Assembly: GCA_905221125.1 (NCBI GenBank)
Contig: CAJNBY010000012.1
Location: 1-64,000 of the forward strand
Length of the DNA stretch: 64,000 bases
Direction: 5' to 3'
From: a bacterium
Lineage (GTDB): Bacteria; Bacillota; Bacilli; Lactobacillales; Streptococcaceae
Below are positions 19,801 through 30,396 of this stretch, one piece after another. Each line of letters begins with the position of its first letter. Positions within the stretch are counted from its first letter, which is position 1. The notes beneath the pieces are model-generated. The model was given only the letters and a program-made list of their open reading frames with translations, was not told the origin of the DNA and made no database searches. Made by a program: the position numbers and the translations under genes.

Positions 19801-19805
19801 TTTTA

Positions 19806-19879
19806 TCCGCCATAGCTCAGTTGGTAGTAGCGCATGACTGTTAATCATGATGTCGTAGGTTCGAGTCCTACTGGCGGAG
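19806..19879 (+). tRNA. tRNA-Asn (anticodon GTT)
   Basis: The 74-base cloverleaf has acceptor TCCGCCA with TGGCGGA, anticodon loop CTGTTAA carrying GTT, and T-arm AGGTTCGAGTCCT. It lies five bases after tRNA-Glu and shares its promoter. Confidence 0.95.
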
Positions 19880-19888
19880 TATAGATAA

Positions 19889-19917
19889 AAGGGAACACAG
19901 CTGTGTTCCTCTTTTTA
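19889..19917. terminator. Terminator between tRNA-Asn and the tetR-type gene
   Basis: GGAACACAG / CTGTGTTCC stem with A-run before and T-run after, so it can serve both converging transcripts. Confidence 0.8.
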
Positions 19918-19919
19918 TG

Positions 19920-20462
19920 TCAATTTGCATCACCAAGCATCTTCATAAGGAAGTCTGTTATTTCTTGAGGACTTTCTTTTTTTCCATGTGCAATCCAAGT
20001 TTGACAGACACCAAAAAGTGCATGAGTTAGATAGATGCTACTATATTCTAATTCAATGGTATTTAGATTTAGTTGCATAAATTGCTTTTGTAAATCTGTA
20101 CTGAGCATGATATGAAGTTTATTTCGTAAGAAATTTTGGATTTCTTTGGTCCCGTTTTCAGAAAGAAGGGCAGCTAGAAGTGGTTCTGATTCTAGATATT
20201 CAAATACTTCTAAAATAGCGTCTCTTTTGTGATGAGCATGTTTTTGAAAAATATATTCAAATGTATGGAATAGCTTACTTTGATAGTGCTCAATCATATC
20301 ATACTTATCCTTATAGTGAGTATAGAAGCTGGAACGACTAATTCCAGCTTTTTCTGCTAACTTGACAGTAGAAATTTGATCAAATGGCTGTTCCATCAGT
20401 AATTGTACCATAGCATTTTCAATAGTTCTCTTTGTTTTTAAGCGTTTATTACTTTCTTGCAT
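19920..20462 (-). CDS. TetR/AcrR family transcriptional repressor
   Basis: A 180-residue regulator with an N-terminal helix-turn-helix (TVKLAEKAGISRSSFYTHYKDKYDMIEHY, about residues 25-55) and a C-terminal ligand-binding/dimerisation domain whose ligand is not predictable. It diverges from the YhgE/Pip-type gene across 127 bp containing two copies of a 17-bp palindrome, so it probably represses that gene and itself. No inducer can be named. Confidence 0.9.
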   Translation of the reverse strand: MQESNKRLKTKRTIENAMVQLLMEQPFDQISTVKLAEKAGISRSSFYTHYKDKYDMIEHYQSKLFHTFEYIFQKHAHHKRDAILEVFEYLESEPLLAALLSENGTKEIQNFLRNKLHIMLSTDLQKQFMQLNLNTIELEYSSIYLTHALFGVCQTWIAHGKKESPQEITDFLMKMLGDAN

Positions 20463-20482
20463 ATTTCCTCCTTGTAAACAAA

Positions 20483-20499
20483 TTAGACTATCTGTCTAA
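20483..20499. promoter_or_regulatory. TetR-type operator 1
   Basis: TTAGAC-N5-GTCTAA is a perfect palindrome 20 bp upstream of the tetR-type start. Confidence 0.75.
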
Positions 20500-20515
20500 A
20501 AATGGATTTTTTATC

Positions 20516-20543
20516 TTGTAATTTAGATTTTTTAATGTATAAT
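20516..20543 (+). promoter_or_regulatory. Promoter of the YhgE/Pip-type gene
   Basis: TTGTAA (20516-20521), a 16-bp spacer and TATAAT (20538-20543), lying between the two palindromes. Confidence 0.65.
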
Positions 20544-20559
20544 CTATTATATCAAAATT

Positions 20560-20576
20560 TTAGACAATATGTTTAA
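20560..20576. promoter_or_regulatory. TetR-type operator 2
   Basis: TTAGAC-N5-GTTTAA has the same half-site and spacing as operator 1 with one mismatch. It sits just after the expected transcription start of the exporter gene, where a bound repressor would block it. Confidence 0.75.
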
Positions 20577-20589
20577 AAAAGGAGAATCT

Positions 20590-23232
20590 ATGTTTAAAGA
20601 ATGGAAAGCAATTTTTAAAAAACCAACCTTTATTATTGTCATGATAGGGATTTCTCTTATTCCAGCTCTGTACAATATCATATTTTTGTCATCAATGTGG
20701 GATCCATATGGGCAATTGTCTGACTTACCTGTGGCAGTTGTCAATCATGATAAAGAGGCTTCCTATAATGGTAATACCATGGCTATAGGAAAAGACATGG
20801 TATCCAATTTAAAAGAAAATAAAAGCTTAGATTTTCATTTCGTAGATGAAGATGAAGGAAAGAAGGGATTGGAAGATGGCAATTACTATATGGTAGTGAC
20901 TTTACCAAGTGATTTATCTGAAAAAGCAGCTTCGATTTTAACGAATCATCCAGAGCAAATGCAAATCGATTATCAGACTTCAAGTGGTCATAGTTTTATT
21001 GCTAGCAAGATGAGCGATTCTGCGATGACACAATTGAAGCAGAATGTTTCTACCAATGTAACCGAGACCTATACTAAAGCTTTATTTAACAAGATGGTCG
21101 AATTAAAGGATGGTATGAGTCAAGCAGCTTCTGGTAGTGAAAAATTAACTGATGGAGCGAATCAATTAGTGACAGGAAGTCAAACATTAACTACCAACCT
21201 GCACTCTTTAGCAGATTCAAGTTTAACATTTTCAAATGGAACGGAGCAGTTTACTAAAGGATTATCTGCTTATGTTTCTGGTGTTGAACAACTTCATCTT
21301 GGCTTAGGGACTTTTAATAGTGGATTGCTTACATATACTGGTGCAGTGAGTAAATTAGATAGCGGATTAGGTCAATTAGCTTCTAAAAGTCCTGAATTAG
21401 TAGGAGGAATCAATCAATTATATACTGGTGTAGAGGCCTATACTGGCGGTGTTTCACAACTCAATACTGGTCTTAATCAATTTTCATCTGGTGTTAGTGC
21501 CTATACAAACGGAGTGGGAAATCTTGCAACAGGTGCTAATCAGTTATCTAGTCAATCAGCTACACTTCGAATGGGTGTGGAGCAATTAAGTGAAGGGATT
21601 CAACAACTTTCTAGTAAGTTAGATGCTTCGTCTGGGAAAAAAGATCAAATTAATCAATTATCTTCTGGTCTAAATCAGTTAAATCAAGTTATTCAAAATA
21701 TTGATGTTGGAGATACAAAACAATTAGATTCTGTTTTATCAAGTATAGTATCTCTTTCTAATCAAATGTTAGCACGTGCGCAGTCTGATAAAGCGACTAC
21801 ATTAGCTAATATTCAATCGACAGCAGCTTATCAATCATTGACAAGTGAGCAACAAGCTGAGATAAGCGCTTCTGTATCTCAAAATTCGACTGATAGTATT
21901 CAATCGGCTCAGTCAATTGTAGCTTTAGTACAAGGTTTACAGAGAAGTTTAAAAAACTTACAAAATCAATCTTCAAATCTTTCGACATTAAAAAATCAAG
22001 CTAATCAAGTATTACCGCTTGCTTCTACTTCTTTGACAGGATTGTCAAGTGGATTAACAGAGATACAAGGAGCTGTTACTAGTAAATTAGTTCCTGCCAG
22101 TCAGTCGATTGCATCAGGTGTAAACGCATATACTATAGGTGTTGATAAAGTTTCTCAGGGAGCAAGTCAACTAAGTGAAAAGAATTCCACCTTGACAGGT
22201 AGTTTGGATCAACTAGTTTCAGGCTCAACTACCTTGACACAAAAATCTTCTAACTTGACAGCAGGAGTTGGTCAATTAGTTGAAAAAACTCCAGAATTAG
22301 TGTCTGGTATTGAAAAATTATCAACTGGCTCTAACCAATTGAATTACAAGAGTCAAGAATTGATAGCAGGAGTTGATAAATTGCAGTCAGGCTCTAGCCA
22401 ACTAGCTGACAAATCTAGTCAGTTACTTTCAGGTGCTTCTCAATTAGAAAGTGGAGCTAATAAATTGGCAGATGGAGCTGGGAAACTAGCAGAAGGTGGA
22501 ACAAAGTTAACTTCTGGATTGGAAGGTTTACAGACAGGAGTTGCTTCTTTGGGACAAGGATTAGGTAATGCTAGTGATCAACTCAAGTCAGCATCAACAG
22601 AATCTAAAAATGCAGAGATTTTGTCAAATCCTCTCAGTCTATCCAAAACTGACAATGACCAAGTTCCTGTAAATGGAATTGCAATGGCTCCTTATATGAT
22701 ATCAGTTGCTCTCTTTGTTGCAGCAATATCAACGAATATGATCTTTGCGAAGCTACCTTCAGGACGTCATCCAGAGAGCCGTTGGGCTTGGTTGAAATCT
22801 CGAGCTGAAATAAATGGTATTATAGCTGTTTTAGCAGGGATTTTGGTATATGGAGGAGTTCATCTTATTGGTTTAACTGCTAATCATGAGATGAGAACAC
22901 TTATTCTCATTATCCTAACAAGTTTAGTATTTATGTCCATGGTGACCGCTTTAACAACATGGAATAGCCGTATAGGAGCTTTCTTTTCTCTTATTTTGCT
23001 TTTATTACAGTTAGCATCAAGTGCAGGTACTTACCCACTTGCTTTGACAAATGATTTCTTTAGAGCCATTAATCCTTGGTTACCAATGAGTTATTCAGTT
23101 TCTGGATTACGACAAACAATCTCTATGACAGGAAATATTCATCATCAAGTCATTTTCCTTGTCATTATACTAGTACTATTTATTTGTTTAGGTATGCTAG
23201 CCTATCAACCTAAGAAAATGGAAGAAGATTAA
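20590..23232 (+). CDS. YhgE/Pip family membrane protein (ABC-2-like exporter component)
   Basis: An 880-residue protein with one N-terminal membrane span (about residues 12-34), a very long extracellular region and about five C-terminal spans (from about 700). The extracellular part repeats short units of the type QLxxGxxxYTxGVxxL and LxxGSxxL, predicted to form long helical rods. Relatives include the phage receptor Pip and type VII-associated EsaA-like proteins; the substrate is unknown. The start at 20590 follows AAAGGAG. An in-frame ATG seven codons upstream lies inside operator 2 and is rejected. Confidence 0.88.
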   Translation: MFKEWKAIFKKPTFIIVMIGISLIPALYNIIFLSSMWDPYGQLSDLPVAVVNHDKEASYNGNTMAIGKDMVSNLKENKSLDFHFVDEDEGKKGLEDGNYYMVVTLPSDLSEKAASILTNHPEQMQIDYQTSSGHSFIASKMSDSAMTQLKQNVSTNVTETYTKALFNKMVELKDGMSQAASGSEKLTDGANQLVTGSQTLTTNLHSLADSSLTFSNGTEQFTKGLSAYVSGVEQLHLGLGTFNSGLLTYTGAVSKLDSGLGQLASKSPELVGGINQLYTGVEAYTGGVSQLNTGLNQFSSGVSAYTNGVGNLATGANQLSSQSATLRMGVEQLSEGIQQLSSKLDASSGKKDQINQLSSGLNQLNQVIQNIDVGDTKQLDSVLSSIVSLSNQMLARAQSDKATTLANIQSTAAYQSLTSEQQAEISASVSQNSTDSIQSAQSIVALVQGLQRSLKNLQNQSSNLSTLKNQANQVLPLASTSLTGLSSGLTEIQGAVTSKLVPASQSIASGVNAYTIGVDKVSQGASQLSEKNSTLTGSLDQLVSGSTTLTQKSSNLTAGVGQLVEKTPELVSGIEKLSTGSNQLNYKSQELIAGVDKLQSGSSQLADKSSQLLSGASQLESGANKLADGAGKLAEGGTKLTSGLEGLQTGVASLGQGLGNASDQLKSASTESKNAEILSNPLSLSKTDNDQVPVNGIAMAPYMISVALFVAAISTNMIFAKLPSGRHPESRWAWLKSRAEINGIIAVLAGILVYGGVHLIGLTANHEMRTLILIILTSLVFMSMVTALTTWNSRIGAFFSLILLLLQLASSAGTYPLALTNDFFRAINPWLPMSYSVSGLRQTISMTGNIHHQVIFLVIILVLFICLGMLAYQPKKMEED

Positions 23233-23261
23233 AAAAATCGACCAACTGGTCGATTTTTTTT
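23231..23261. terminator. Bidirectional terminator between the YhgE/Pip and YfhO-type genes
   Basis: AAAAAAATCGACCA / TGGTCGATTTTTTT serves converging transcripts on both strands. Confidence 0.85.
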
Positions 23262-25803
23262 ATATCTTAGATGACTTTCGTTTGTGATTATAAATTCCAA
23301 ATAGTAAAAGTGAAGTAAAGGAACAGATTGCTCCAGTAATAAAACCATTGGGAATAAAGGAAAGTGTAATAGTTCCTTTTCCCTTGGGAACATCAACTTT
23401 CATAAATCCAGTTTGAGCTTGTTTAATTTCTATTTTCTTATCATCTTGGTAGGCAGACCAACCTTTGTCATAAGGAATGGTGAAGAAAATAGATGTATCT
23501 TGTTTGACATCATATCTAGCAAAAACCCTGTTTTTAGAAGTTGATACTGTTACAGGCTGTTCTTTAATTTTTTGAATTGCCTCAGTTAAAGTTTGGGTAT
23601 CTAAACTATAGAAAGTAGGAGATTCAAATGATACTTGTGAATTTCCAGGGAAACTAACATTGATATTGAAAGTTTTTTTCTCTTTTGTATAGCCTAGATT
23701 AAAGAAGGAGAAGACATTATCAGTTGTAAAAGTCTTTTTTTCACCATTTACAAGGATGTCAACCTTCTTTTGTTTATCATTAGAAAAGTGAAGATTTGTG
23801 AAAGAAAGATAAACTTGGCTGTTTTCTGGTACTTCAATTTGATACTGGATTGCTGCATCCTCATTTGAAGAACTTGTAACACTAATCAAATCATCAGTAT
23901 TCTCTGTTTTTTCATAGGGTATTGGAGAAAAATAATCAAAATTGACGTTAGCAAGTTGATTTAAAAATGAGGCCTGATTATCCAAGGTATGTTCATTGAA
24001 CTTGACATCATTGTAAACAGATTGACTAGCAAAGGCAATCGGAAGAGAGAATTGATTTTCATATAGGGTAAGATTATCTTTTTGATATACATCTTGGAAA
24101 CCATACTTATCAATAGGGTTTTCTGAGATATTGTACTGAATTCCAAATAAACTATCAGCTAAAATGCTATTATTGGCATAACGGAGATTGAGATTGGTCC
24201 CAGAGGATTTAAACCCAAGTTTATCCAAAGTAGAGCTTGCTGAACGATTTCGAACAGAAGAAAATTGAGAGATTCCATTGTAGTTGAATTTCATACTGTC
24301 ATTTCCTGTCTGAGTCTCTAGTTTCTCAGTACGAGTAAATGAATTTCCAATATATGTTGAGAAAGAGTCCATAGCTGGTATATCTCTACTATATGCACTT
24401 TGAGAAGCAAATCCCCATTCCTTAGCAATTCCGTCCATTTGAGATGAAGCATTTAAACTCATTTCAACCAGTATAAATAAAGAGATTAGAATGGCAAACA
24501 GTTTTACAGAGATAAACTTTTTGATAACTGCAAGGAGTAAAAGAGAATAGACAACTAAAAATTCAAGAGTAAGTAGAATATTCAAATCTGTTAAAAAAGA
24601 ATAATATGATTTTAGATAGATGGTGGCTAAAAATCCTATTATAACAAGAAAAAGCGAAGCTAAAAAATTCCAGACTTTGATTTCTTTCAGACGATTTAAG
24701 ACTTCCGCTGCTGTATAAATTAACAAGGTAGAGAAAATCCAAGCATAACGATGTAAAAACATGTTTGGAGTATGCATGCCTTGCCAAAATAAATCAAGAG
24801 CTTCAATATAAAAGCTTGCAATTAGAAATGCAAAGAAGATTGCATAGATAAGTTTCACGTGAAACTTAATAGATTTCATCGTAAAAAATAAAATAGTCAA
24901 AATAAAGGGAAGTAGTCCAACAAAAATCATTGGGATGGCCCCATACTTTGTTGTGTCAAAGGAACCGATGAATTGTTTAGCAAAGAGATCAAGATACCAG
25001 CTACTTTCAGTTTGAAACTTTGTAATTTCAGTTAATTTTTCCCCATGTGTCTGTAAATCAAACAGAGTAGGAAGAGTTAGAATCAAACTAGCCATACCAG
25101 CTAAAACGGAGGTGATTATGAAATCAAGAAAAGATGATTTTCGAGTTTTAAAGTCCCAAGAAATTTGGCAGAGATACCAGAAAATAAGAAACAATGCTGT
25201 CATATAGCCAAAATAATAGTTTTGGATAAATAAGATTGACAGACTTGTAAAGTACAATAGGAAATTCTTTTCAGTGATAAGTAGCTGTAAACCAGTTATA
25301 ATTAAAGGAATCAAGATAAAAACATCTAGCCAGGTTTTTATCTCTAATTGACTGACAGTGAAACTCATCAGAGCATAGGAAGTAGATAAAGCTAGTTTTA
25401 AAGGCTTAGGAATCGATTGAAATAATTTATTTAAACTAAAGTAAGTTGACAGTCCAATCAATCCAAATTTTAAGAGAGTTGTCAGATAGACAGCGTCTGG
25501 CATATTAGTTAGATCAAAAAAGTAAACTAGTGGTGAAAGGAAACTACCCAAGTAATAACTAGATAGGGCATAGAAATTCAATCCGAGGCCACTTGTAAAG
25601 GTGTAGAACAAACTACCATTTCCATGTAGGATATTTCTTAGAGCTATATCAAAAATAACGTATTGATGAAACCCATCTCCTAATAGTGGAGATGTATCGC
25701 TATTCCAGTAGATACCTTGAGATAGATATACTCCTATCATAATGATTATGGGAATGATGAAAGAAACAAAATAGGTCCAATATGTTTTAAAAAATAATTT
25801 CAT
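23260..25803 (-). CDS. yfhO: YfhO family membrane protein
   Basis: An 847-residue integral membrane protein with about a dozen spans through residue 460, an extracellular beta-rich region (about 470-810) and a final span before a basic tail (NHKRKSSKI). The family resembles GT-C glycosyltransferases; B. subtilis and Listeria relatives glycosylate teichoic acids, so a role in decorating cell-wall polymers is likely, with the sugar unknown. It stands alone on the minus strand. A parS palindrome lies inside it at 24851-24866. Confidence 0.85.
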   Translation of the reverse strand: MKLFFKTYWTYFVSFIIPIIIMIGVYLSQGIYWNSDTSPLLGDGFHQYVIFDIALRNILHGNGSLFYTFTSGLGLNFYALSSYYLGSFLSPLVYFFDLTNMPDAVYLTTLLKFGLIGLSTYFSLNKLFQSIPKPLKLALSTSYALMSFTVSQLEIKTWLDVFILIPLIITGLQLLITEKNFLLYFTSLSILFIQNYYFGYMTALFLIFWYLCQISWDFKTRKSSFLDFIITSVLAGMASLILTLPTLFDLQTHGEKLTEITKFQTESSWYLDLFAKQFIGSFDTTKYGAIPMIFVGLLPFILTILFFTMKSIKFHVKLIYAIFFAFLIASFYIEALDLFWQGMHTPNMFLHRYAWIFSTLLIYTAAEVLNRLKEIKVWNFLASLFLVIIGFLATIYLKSYYSFLTDLNILLTLEFLVVYSLLLLAVIKKFISVKLFAILISLFILVEMSLNASSQMDGIAKEWGFASQSAYSRDIPAMDSFSTYIGNSFTRTEKLETQTGNDSMKFNYNGISQFSSVRNRSASSTLDKLGFKSSGTNLNLRYANNSILADSLFGIQYNISENPIDKYGFQDVYQKDNLTLYENQFSLPIAFASQSVYNDVKFNEHTLDNQASFLNQLANVNFDYFSPIPYEKTENTDDLISVTSSSNEDAAIQYQIEVPENSQVYLSFTNLHFSNDKQKKVDILVNGEKKTFTTDNVFSFFNLGYTKEKKTFNINVSFPGNSQVSFESPTFYSLDTQTLTEAIQKIKEQPVTVSTSKNRVFARYDVKQDTSIFFTIPYDKGWSAYQDDKKIEIKQAQTGFMKVDVPKGKGTITLSFIPNGFITGAICSFTSLLLFGIYNHKRKSSKI
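24851..24866. promoter_or_regulatory. parS-like ParB binding site inside yfhO
   Basis: AGTTTCACGTGAAACT is a perfect palindrome matching the parS consensus at 14 of 16 positions, with the central 14 identical. Confidence 0.85.
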
Positions 25804-25823
25804 TTTACCTCATAAAATGTTAG

Positions 25824-25854
25824 AAAACTCAGCTGGTTAGCCCAACTGAGTTTT
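25824..25854 (-). terminator. Terminator of the ABC-F gene
   Basis: AAAACTCAG / CTGAGTTTT stem just after the ABC-F stop on the minus strand, before yfhO. Confidence 0.7.
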
Positions 25855-25862
25855 GAATTTTT

Positions 25863-27485
25863 TTAGTCTTTCCAAAGTTCTTTAACTTTTGCTTGTACTT
25901 CTGCATTCTCTAGGAATTCATCATATGTTTCATCGATACGGTCAATGACGCCATTTTTAGACAAGACAATGATATGGTTGGCTAGAGTTTGAATAAACTC
26001 GTGGTCATGGCTGGCAAAGATGATTGATTCTTTAAAGTTTTTCAATCCATCATTCAAGCTTGAGATAGATTCCAAGTCCAAGTGATTGGTTGGATCATCA
26101 AGTACAAGGACATTTGATTTTAAGAGCATGAGTTTTGAAAGCATGACACGAACTTTTTCTCCCCCTGACAAGACATTTACAGGTTTGTTAACCTCATCTC
26201 CAGAGAAGAGCATACGGCCGAGGAAACCACGTAGGAAAGTATTGTCATCTTCTTCTTTACTTGCGAATTGACGCAACCAGTCAAGGATTGACTCTCCTCC
26301 TGCAAAATCTGCCGAGTTATCTTTTGGCAGGTAAGATTGACTAGTGGTCACTCCCCACTTGACAGTTCCTTCATAGTCAATGTCTCCCATGATTGCACGA
26401 ATTAATGCAGTCGTTTGGATGTCATTTTGTCCAATAAGCGCTGTCTTATCACCTGGACGCAAGATAAAGCTGATATTATCTAAAATAGTCTCACCATCAA
26501 TCTTTACAGTTAGATTTTCTACTGTCAAGAGATCATTACCAATCTCACGTTCCGCTTTAAAGTTGATAAATGGATATTTACGACTAGATGGTACAATTTC
26601 TTCAAGTTCAATCTTATCAAGCATTTTCTTACGTGATGTTGCTTGTCTTGATTTAGAAGCATTAGCAGAGAAACGAGCAACGAACTCTTGCAATTGTTTA
26701 ATTTTTTCTTCTGCTTTGGCATTACGGTCTGCTAGCAATTTAGCAGCGAGCTCAGAAGATTCTTTCCAGAAGTCGTAGTTTCCGACATAGAGTTTGATTT
26801 TTCCAAAGTCAAGGTCGGCCATGTGAGTACATACTTTGTTTAAGAAGTGACGGTCGTGGGATACTACGATAACTGTGTTATCAAAGTCAATCAAGAAGTC
26901 TTCTAACCAAGTAATAGATTGGATGTCTAAACCGTTGGTAGGCTCGTCCAAGAGAAGAACATCTGGTTTACCAAAAAGTGCTTTGGCGAGGAGAACTTTT
27001 ACTTTTTCACCGTTGGCCAATTCGCTCATGTTTTGATAGTGCAATTCTTCTGGAATGTTTAGGTTTTGAAGTAGTTGAGAGGCTTCGCTTTCTGCTTCCC
27101 AGCCTCCAAGCTCGGCAAACTCTCCTTCGAGTTCGGCAGCACGCACTCCATCCTCATCTGAGAAATCTTCCTTCATGTAGATGGCATCTTTCTCTTTCAT
27201 GATGCTATAAAGTTTTTCATTTCCCATGATAACAACATCAATGGCACGTTCATCTTCATAGTCAAAGTGATTTTGACGAAGAACAGAGAGACGTTCATCT
27301 GGACCAAGAGAGATGTGACCAGTAGTAGGTTCGATATCTCCGGCTAAAATTTTTAAAAAGGTTGATTTTCCGGCACCATTAGCACCAATTAATCCATAAG
27401 TATTTCCTTCTGTAAATTTGATATTGACATCATCAAAAAGTTTGCGATCACTAAAACGTAGTGAAACATCAGATACTGTAAGCAA
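25863..27485 (-). CDS. ABC-F family ATPase
   Basis: Soluble duplicated ABC ATPase of the ribosome-associated ABC-F class, without membrane segments. Domain 1 has Walker A GANGAGKST (34-42), signature LANGE (156-160) and Walker B LLLDEPTNGLD with Glu181. A linker (about 240-300) follows. Domain 2 has an abnormal Walker A GQNDIQTT (352-359, no lysine), a normal signature LSGGE (439-443) and LDDPTNHLD, with Asp464 where the catalytic Glu usually is. One composite ATP site is therefore intact and the other degenerate. The start is TTG with AGGAG upstream. Which ribosomal process it serves is not evident, and resistance should not be assumed. Confidence 0.9.
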   Translation of the reverse strand: MLTVSDVSLRFSDRKLFDDVNIKFTEGNTYGLIGANGAGKSTFLKILAGDIEPTTGHISLGPDERLSVLRQNHFDYEDERAIDVVIMGNEKLYSIMKEKDAIYMKEDFSDEDGVRAAELEGEFAELGGWEAESEASQLLQNLNIPEELHYQNMSELANGEKVKVLLAKALFGKPDVLLLDEPTNGLDIQSITWLEDFLIDFDNTVIVVSHDRHFLNKVCTHMADLDFGKIKLYVGNYDFWKESSELAAKLLADRNAKAEEKIKQLQEFVARFSANASKSRQATSRKKMLDKIELEEIVPSSRKYPFINFKAEREIGNDLLTVENLTVKIDGETILDNISFILRPGDKTALIGQNDIQTTALIRAIMGDIDYEGTVKWGVTTSQSYLPKDNSADFAGGESILDWLRQFASKEEDDNTFLRGFLGRMLFSGDEVNKPVNVLSGGEKVRVMLSKLMLLKSNVLVLDDPTNHLDLESISSLNDGLKNFKESIIFASHDHEFIQTLANHIIVLSKNGVIDRIDETYDEFLENAEVQAKVKELWKD

Positions 27486-27558
27486 TGTTTTTCTCCTATA
27501 TATGTAATATATTTATTCTACTAGAAAATACGGAAATATTCAAATTTTTATCTGTTAA

Positions 27559-27597
27559 TTTTGTGTAAATTACATTTACAGTACACTTTACACAAAA
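27559..27597. promoter_or_regulatory. Nested palindromes between the ABC-F gene and trpS
   Basis: An outer pair TTTTGTGTAAA (27559-27569) and TTTACACAAAA (27587-27597) is perfectly inverted. Inside it, TGTAAA-N5-TTTACA (27564-27580) forms a second palindrome sharing the left arm. It looks like an operator for an unidentified regulator in the divergent intergenic region. Confidence 0.55.
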
Positions 27598-27630
27598 CCG
27601 TGAATAGCAAGGTTGATTTATTTTGATAAA

Positions 27631-27662
27631 TTGCGGTTATTTCATTAAAAAAATGCTATAAT
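27631..27662 (+). promoter_or_regulatory. Candidate trpS promoter
   Basis: TATAAT (27657-27662) is clear. TTGCGG (27631-27636) is a poor -35 with a 20-bp spacer. No T-box leader is present. Confidence 0.45.
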
Positions 27663-27690
27663 TGAAGGGACTATATCGAAGGAGAACAAA

Positions 27691-28716
27691 ATGACTAAAC
27701 CCATTATTTTAACAGGAGACCGTCCAACAGGAAAATTGCATATTGGACATTATGTTGGAAGTCTCAAAAATCGAGTATTATTACAGGAAGAGGGTAAGTA
27801 TGATATGTTTGTGTTCTTGGCTGACCAACAAGCCTTGACAGATCACGCCAAAGATCCTCAAACCATTGTAGAGTCTATCGGAAATGTGGCTTTGGATTAT
27901 CTTGCAGTTGGATTGGATCCAAGTAAGTCAACTATCTTTATTCAAAGTCAAATTCCAGAATTAGCTGAGTTGTCTATGTATTATATGAATCTAGTTTCAT
28001 TAGCACGTTTGGAGCGCAATCCAACTGTCAAGACAGAGATTGCTCAGAAAGGCTTTGGAGAAAGTATTCCGACAGGCTTTTTAGTCTATCCAATCGCTCA
28101 AGCAGCTGATATCACAGCTTTCAAGGCTAATTATGTTCCTGTAGGAACAGACCAAAAACCAATGATTGAGCAAACTCGTGAAATTGTTCGTTCTTTTAAC
28201 AATGCATATAACTGTAATGTTTTGGTGGAACCGGAAGGTATTTATCCAGAAAATGAGAGAGCAGGTCGTTTGCCTGGTTTAGATGGAAATGCTAAAATGT
28301 CTAAATCACTTAATAACGGTATTTATTTAGCTGATGATGCGGATACTTTGCGTAAAAAAGTAATGAGTATGTATACAGATCCAGATCATATCCGCGTTGA
28401 GGATCCAGGTAAAATTGAAGGAAATATGGTTTTCCATTATCTAGATGTTTTTGGTCGTCCAGAAGATGCTCAAGAAATTGCTGATATGAAAGAACATTAT
28501 CAACGAGGTGGTCTTGGTGATGTGAAAACCAAACGTTATCTACTTGAAATATTAGAACGTGAACTGGGTCCTATTCGTGAGCGCCGTATCGAATTTGCTA
28601 AGGATATGGGAGAAGTTTATAATATGCTTCAAAAAGGTAGTGAAAGAGCGCGTGAAGTTGCAGGTCAAACCCTATCTGAGGTTAAAGGAGCAATGGGACT
28701 TCATTACTTTAACTAA
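27691..28716 (+). CDS. trpS: Tryptophanyl-tRNA synthetase
   Basis: Class I synthetase that charges tRNA-Trp. The 341-residue protein has the HIGH motif in [10 protein letters not shown] (about residues 16-25) and the KMSKS loop in [11 protein letters not shown] (about 200). Length fits the family. The start follows GAAGGAG. It is a single-gene unit with its own promoter and a hairpin terminator before guaB, and diverges from the ABC-F gene. Confidence 0.97.
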   Translation: MTKPIILTGDRPTGKLHIGHYVGSLKNRVLLQEEGKYDMFVFLADQQALTDHAKDPQTIVESIGNVALDYLAVGLDPSKSTIFIQSQIPELAELSMYYMNLVSLARLERNPTVKTEIAQKGFGESIPTGFLVYPIAQAADITAFKANYVPVGTDQKPMIEQTREIVRSFNNAYNCNVLVEPEGIYPENERAGRLPGLDGNAKMSKSLNNGIYLADDADTLRKKVMSMYTDPDHIRVEDPGKIEGNMVFHYLDVFGRPEDAQEIADMKEHYQRGGLGDVKTKRYLLEILERELGPIRERRIEFAKDMGEVYNMLQKGSERAREVAGQTLSEVKGAMGLHYFN

Positions 28717-28730
28717 GTTTATTTTACAAG

Positions 28731-28769
28731 AAACTATCATTTCTATTTCGAAGAAAAGATAGTTTTTTA
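28731..28769 (+). terminator. Terminator after trpS
   Basis: AAACTATC / GATAGTTTTTT stem with T-run. Confidence 0.75.
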
Positions 28770-28785
28770 TTTACCCCTGTAACAT

Positions 28786-30346
<1,561 letters not shown>

Positions 30347-30354
30347 AAGAAATA

Positions 30355-30388
30355 AAAAGAACTCCTGCGAAAAACAGGAGTTCTTTTA
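30355..30388. terminator. Bidirectional terminator between guaB and recF
   Basis: AGAACTCCTG / CAGGAGTTCT stem with A- and T-runs on either side, between converging genes. Confidence 0.85.
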
Positions 30389-30396
30389 CAATGTTG

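Noticed and set aside
27486..27690. T-box leader for trpS
   Set aside because: No specifier hairpin, no conserved T-box sequence and no terminator before the gene; the gap holds palindromes only.
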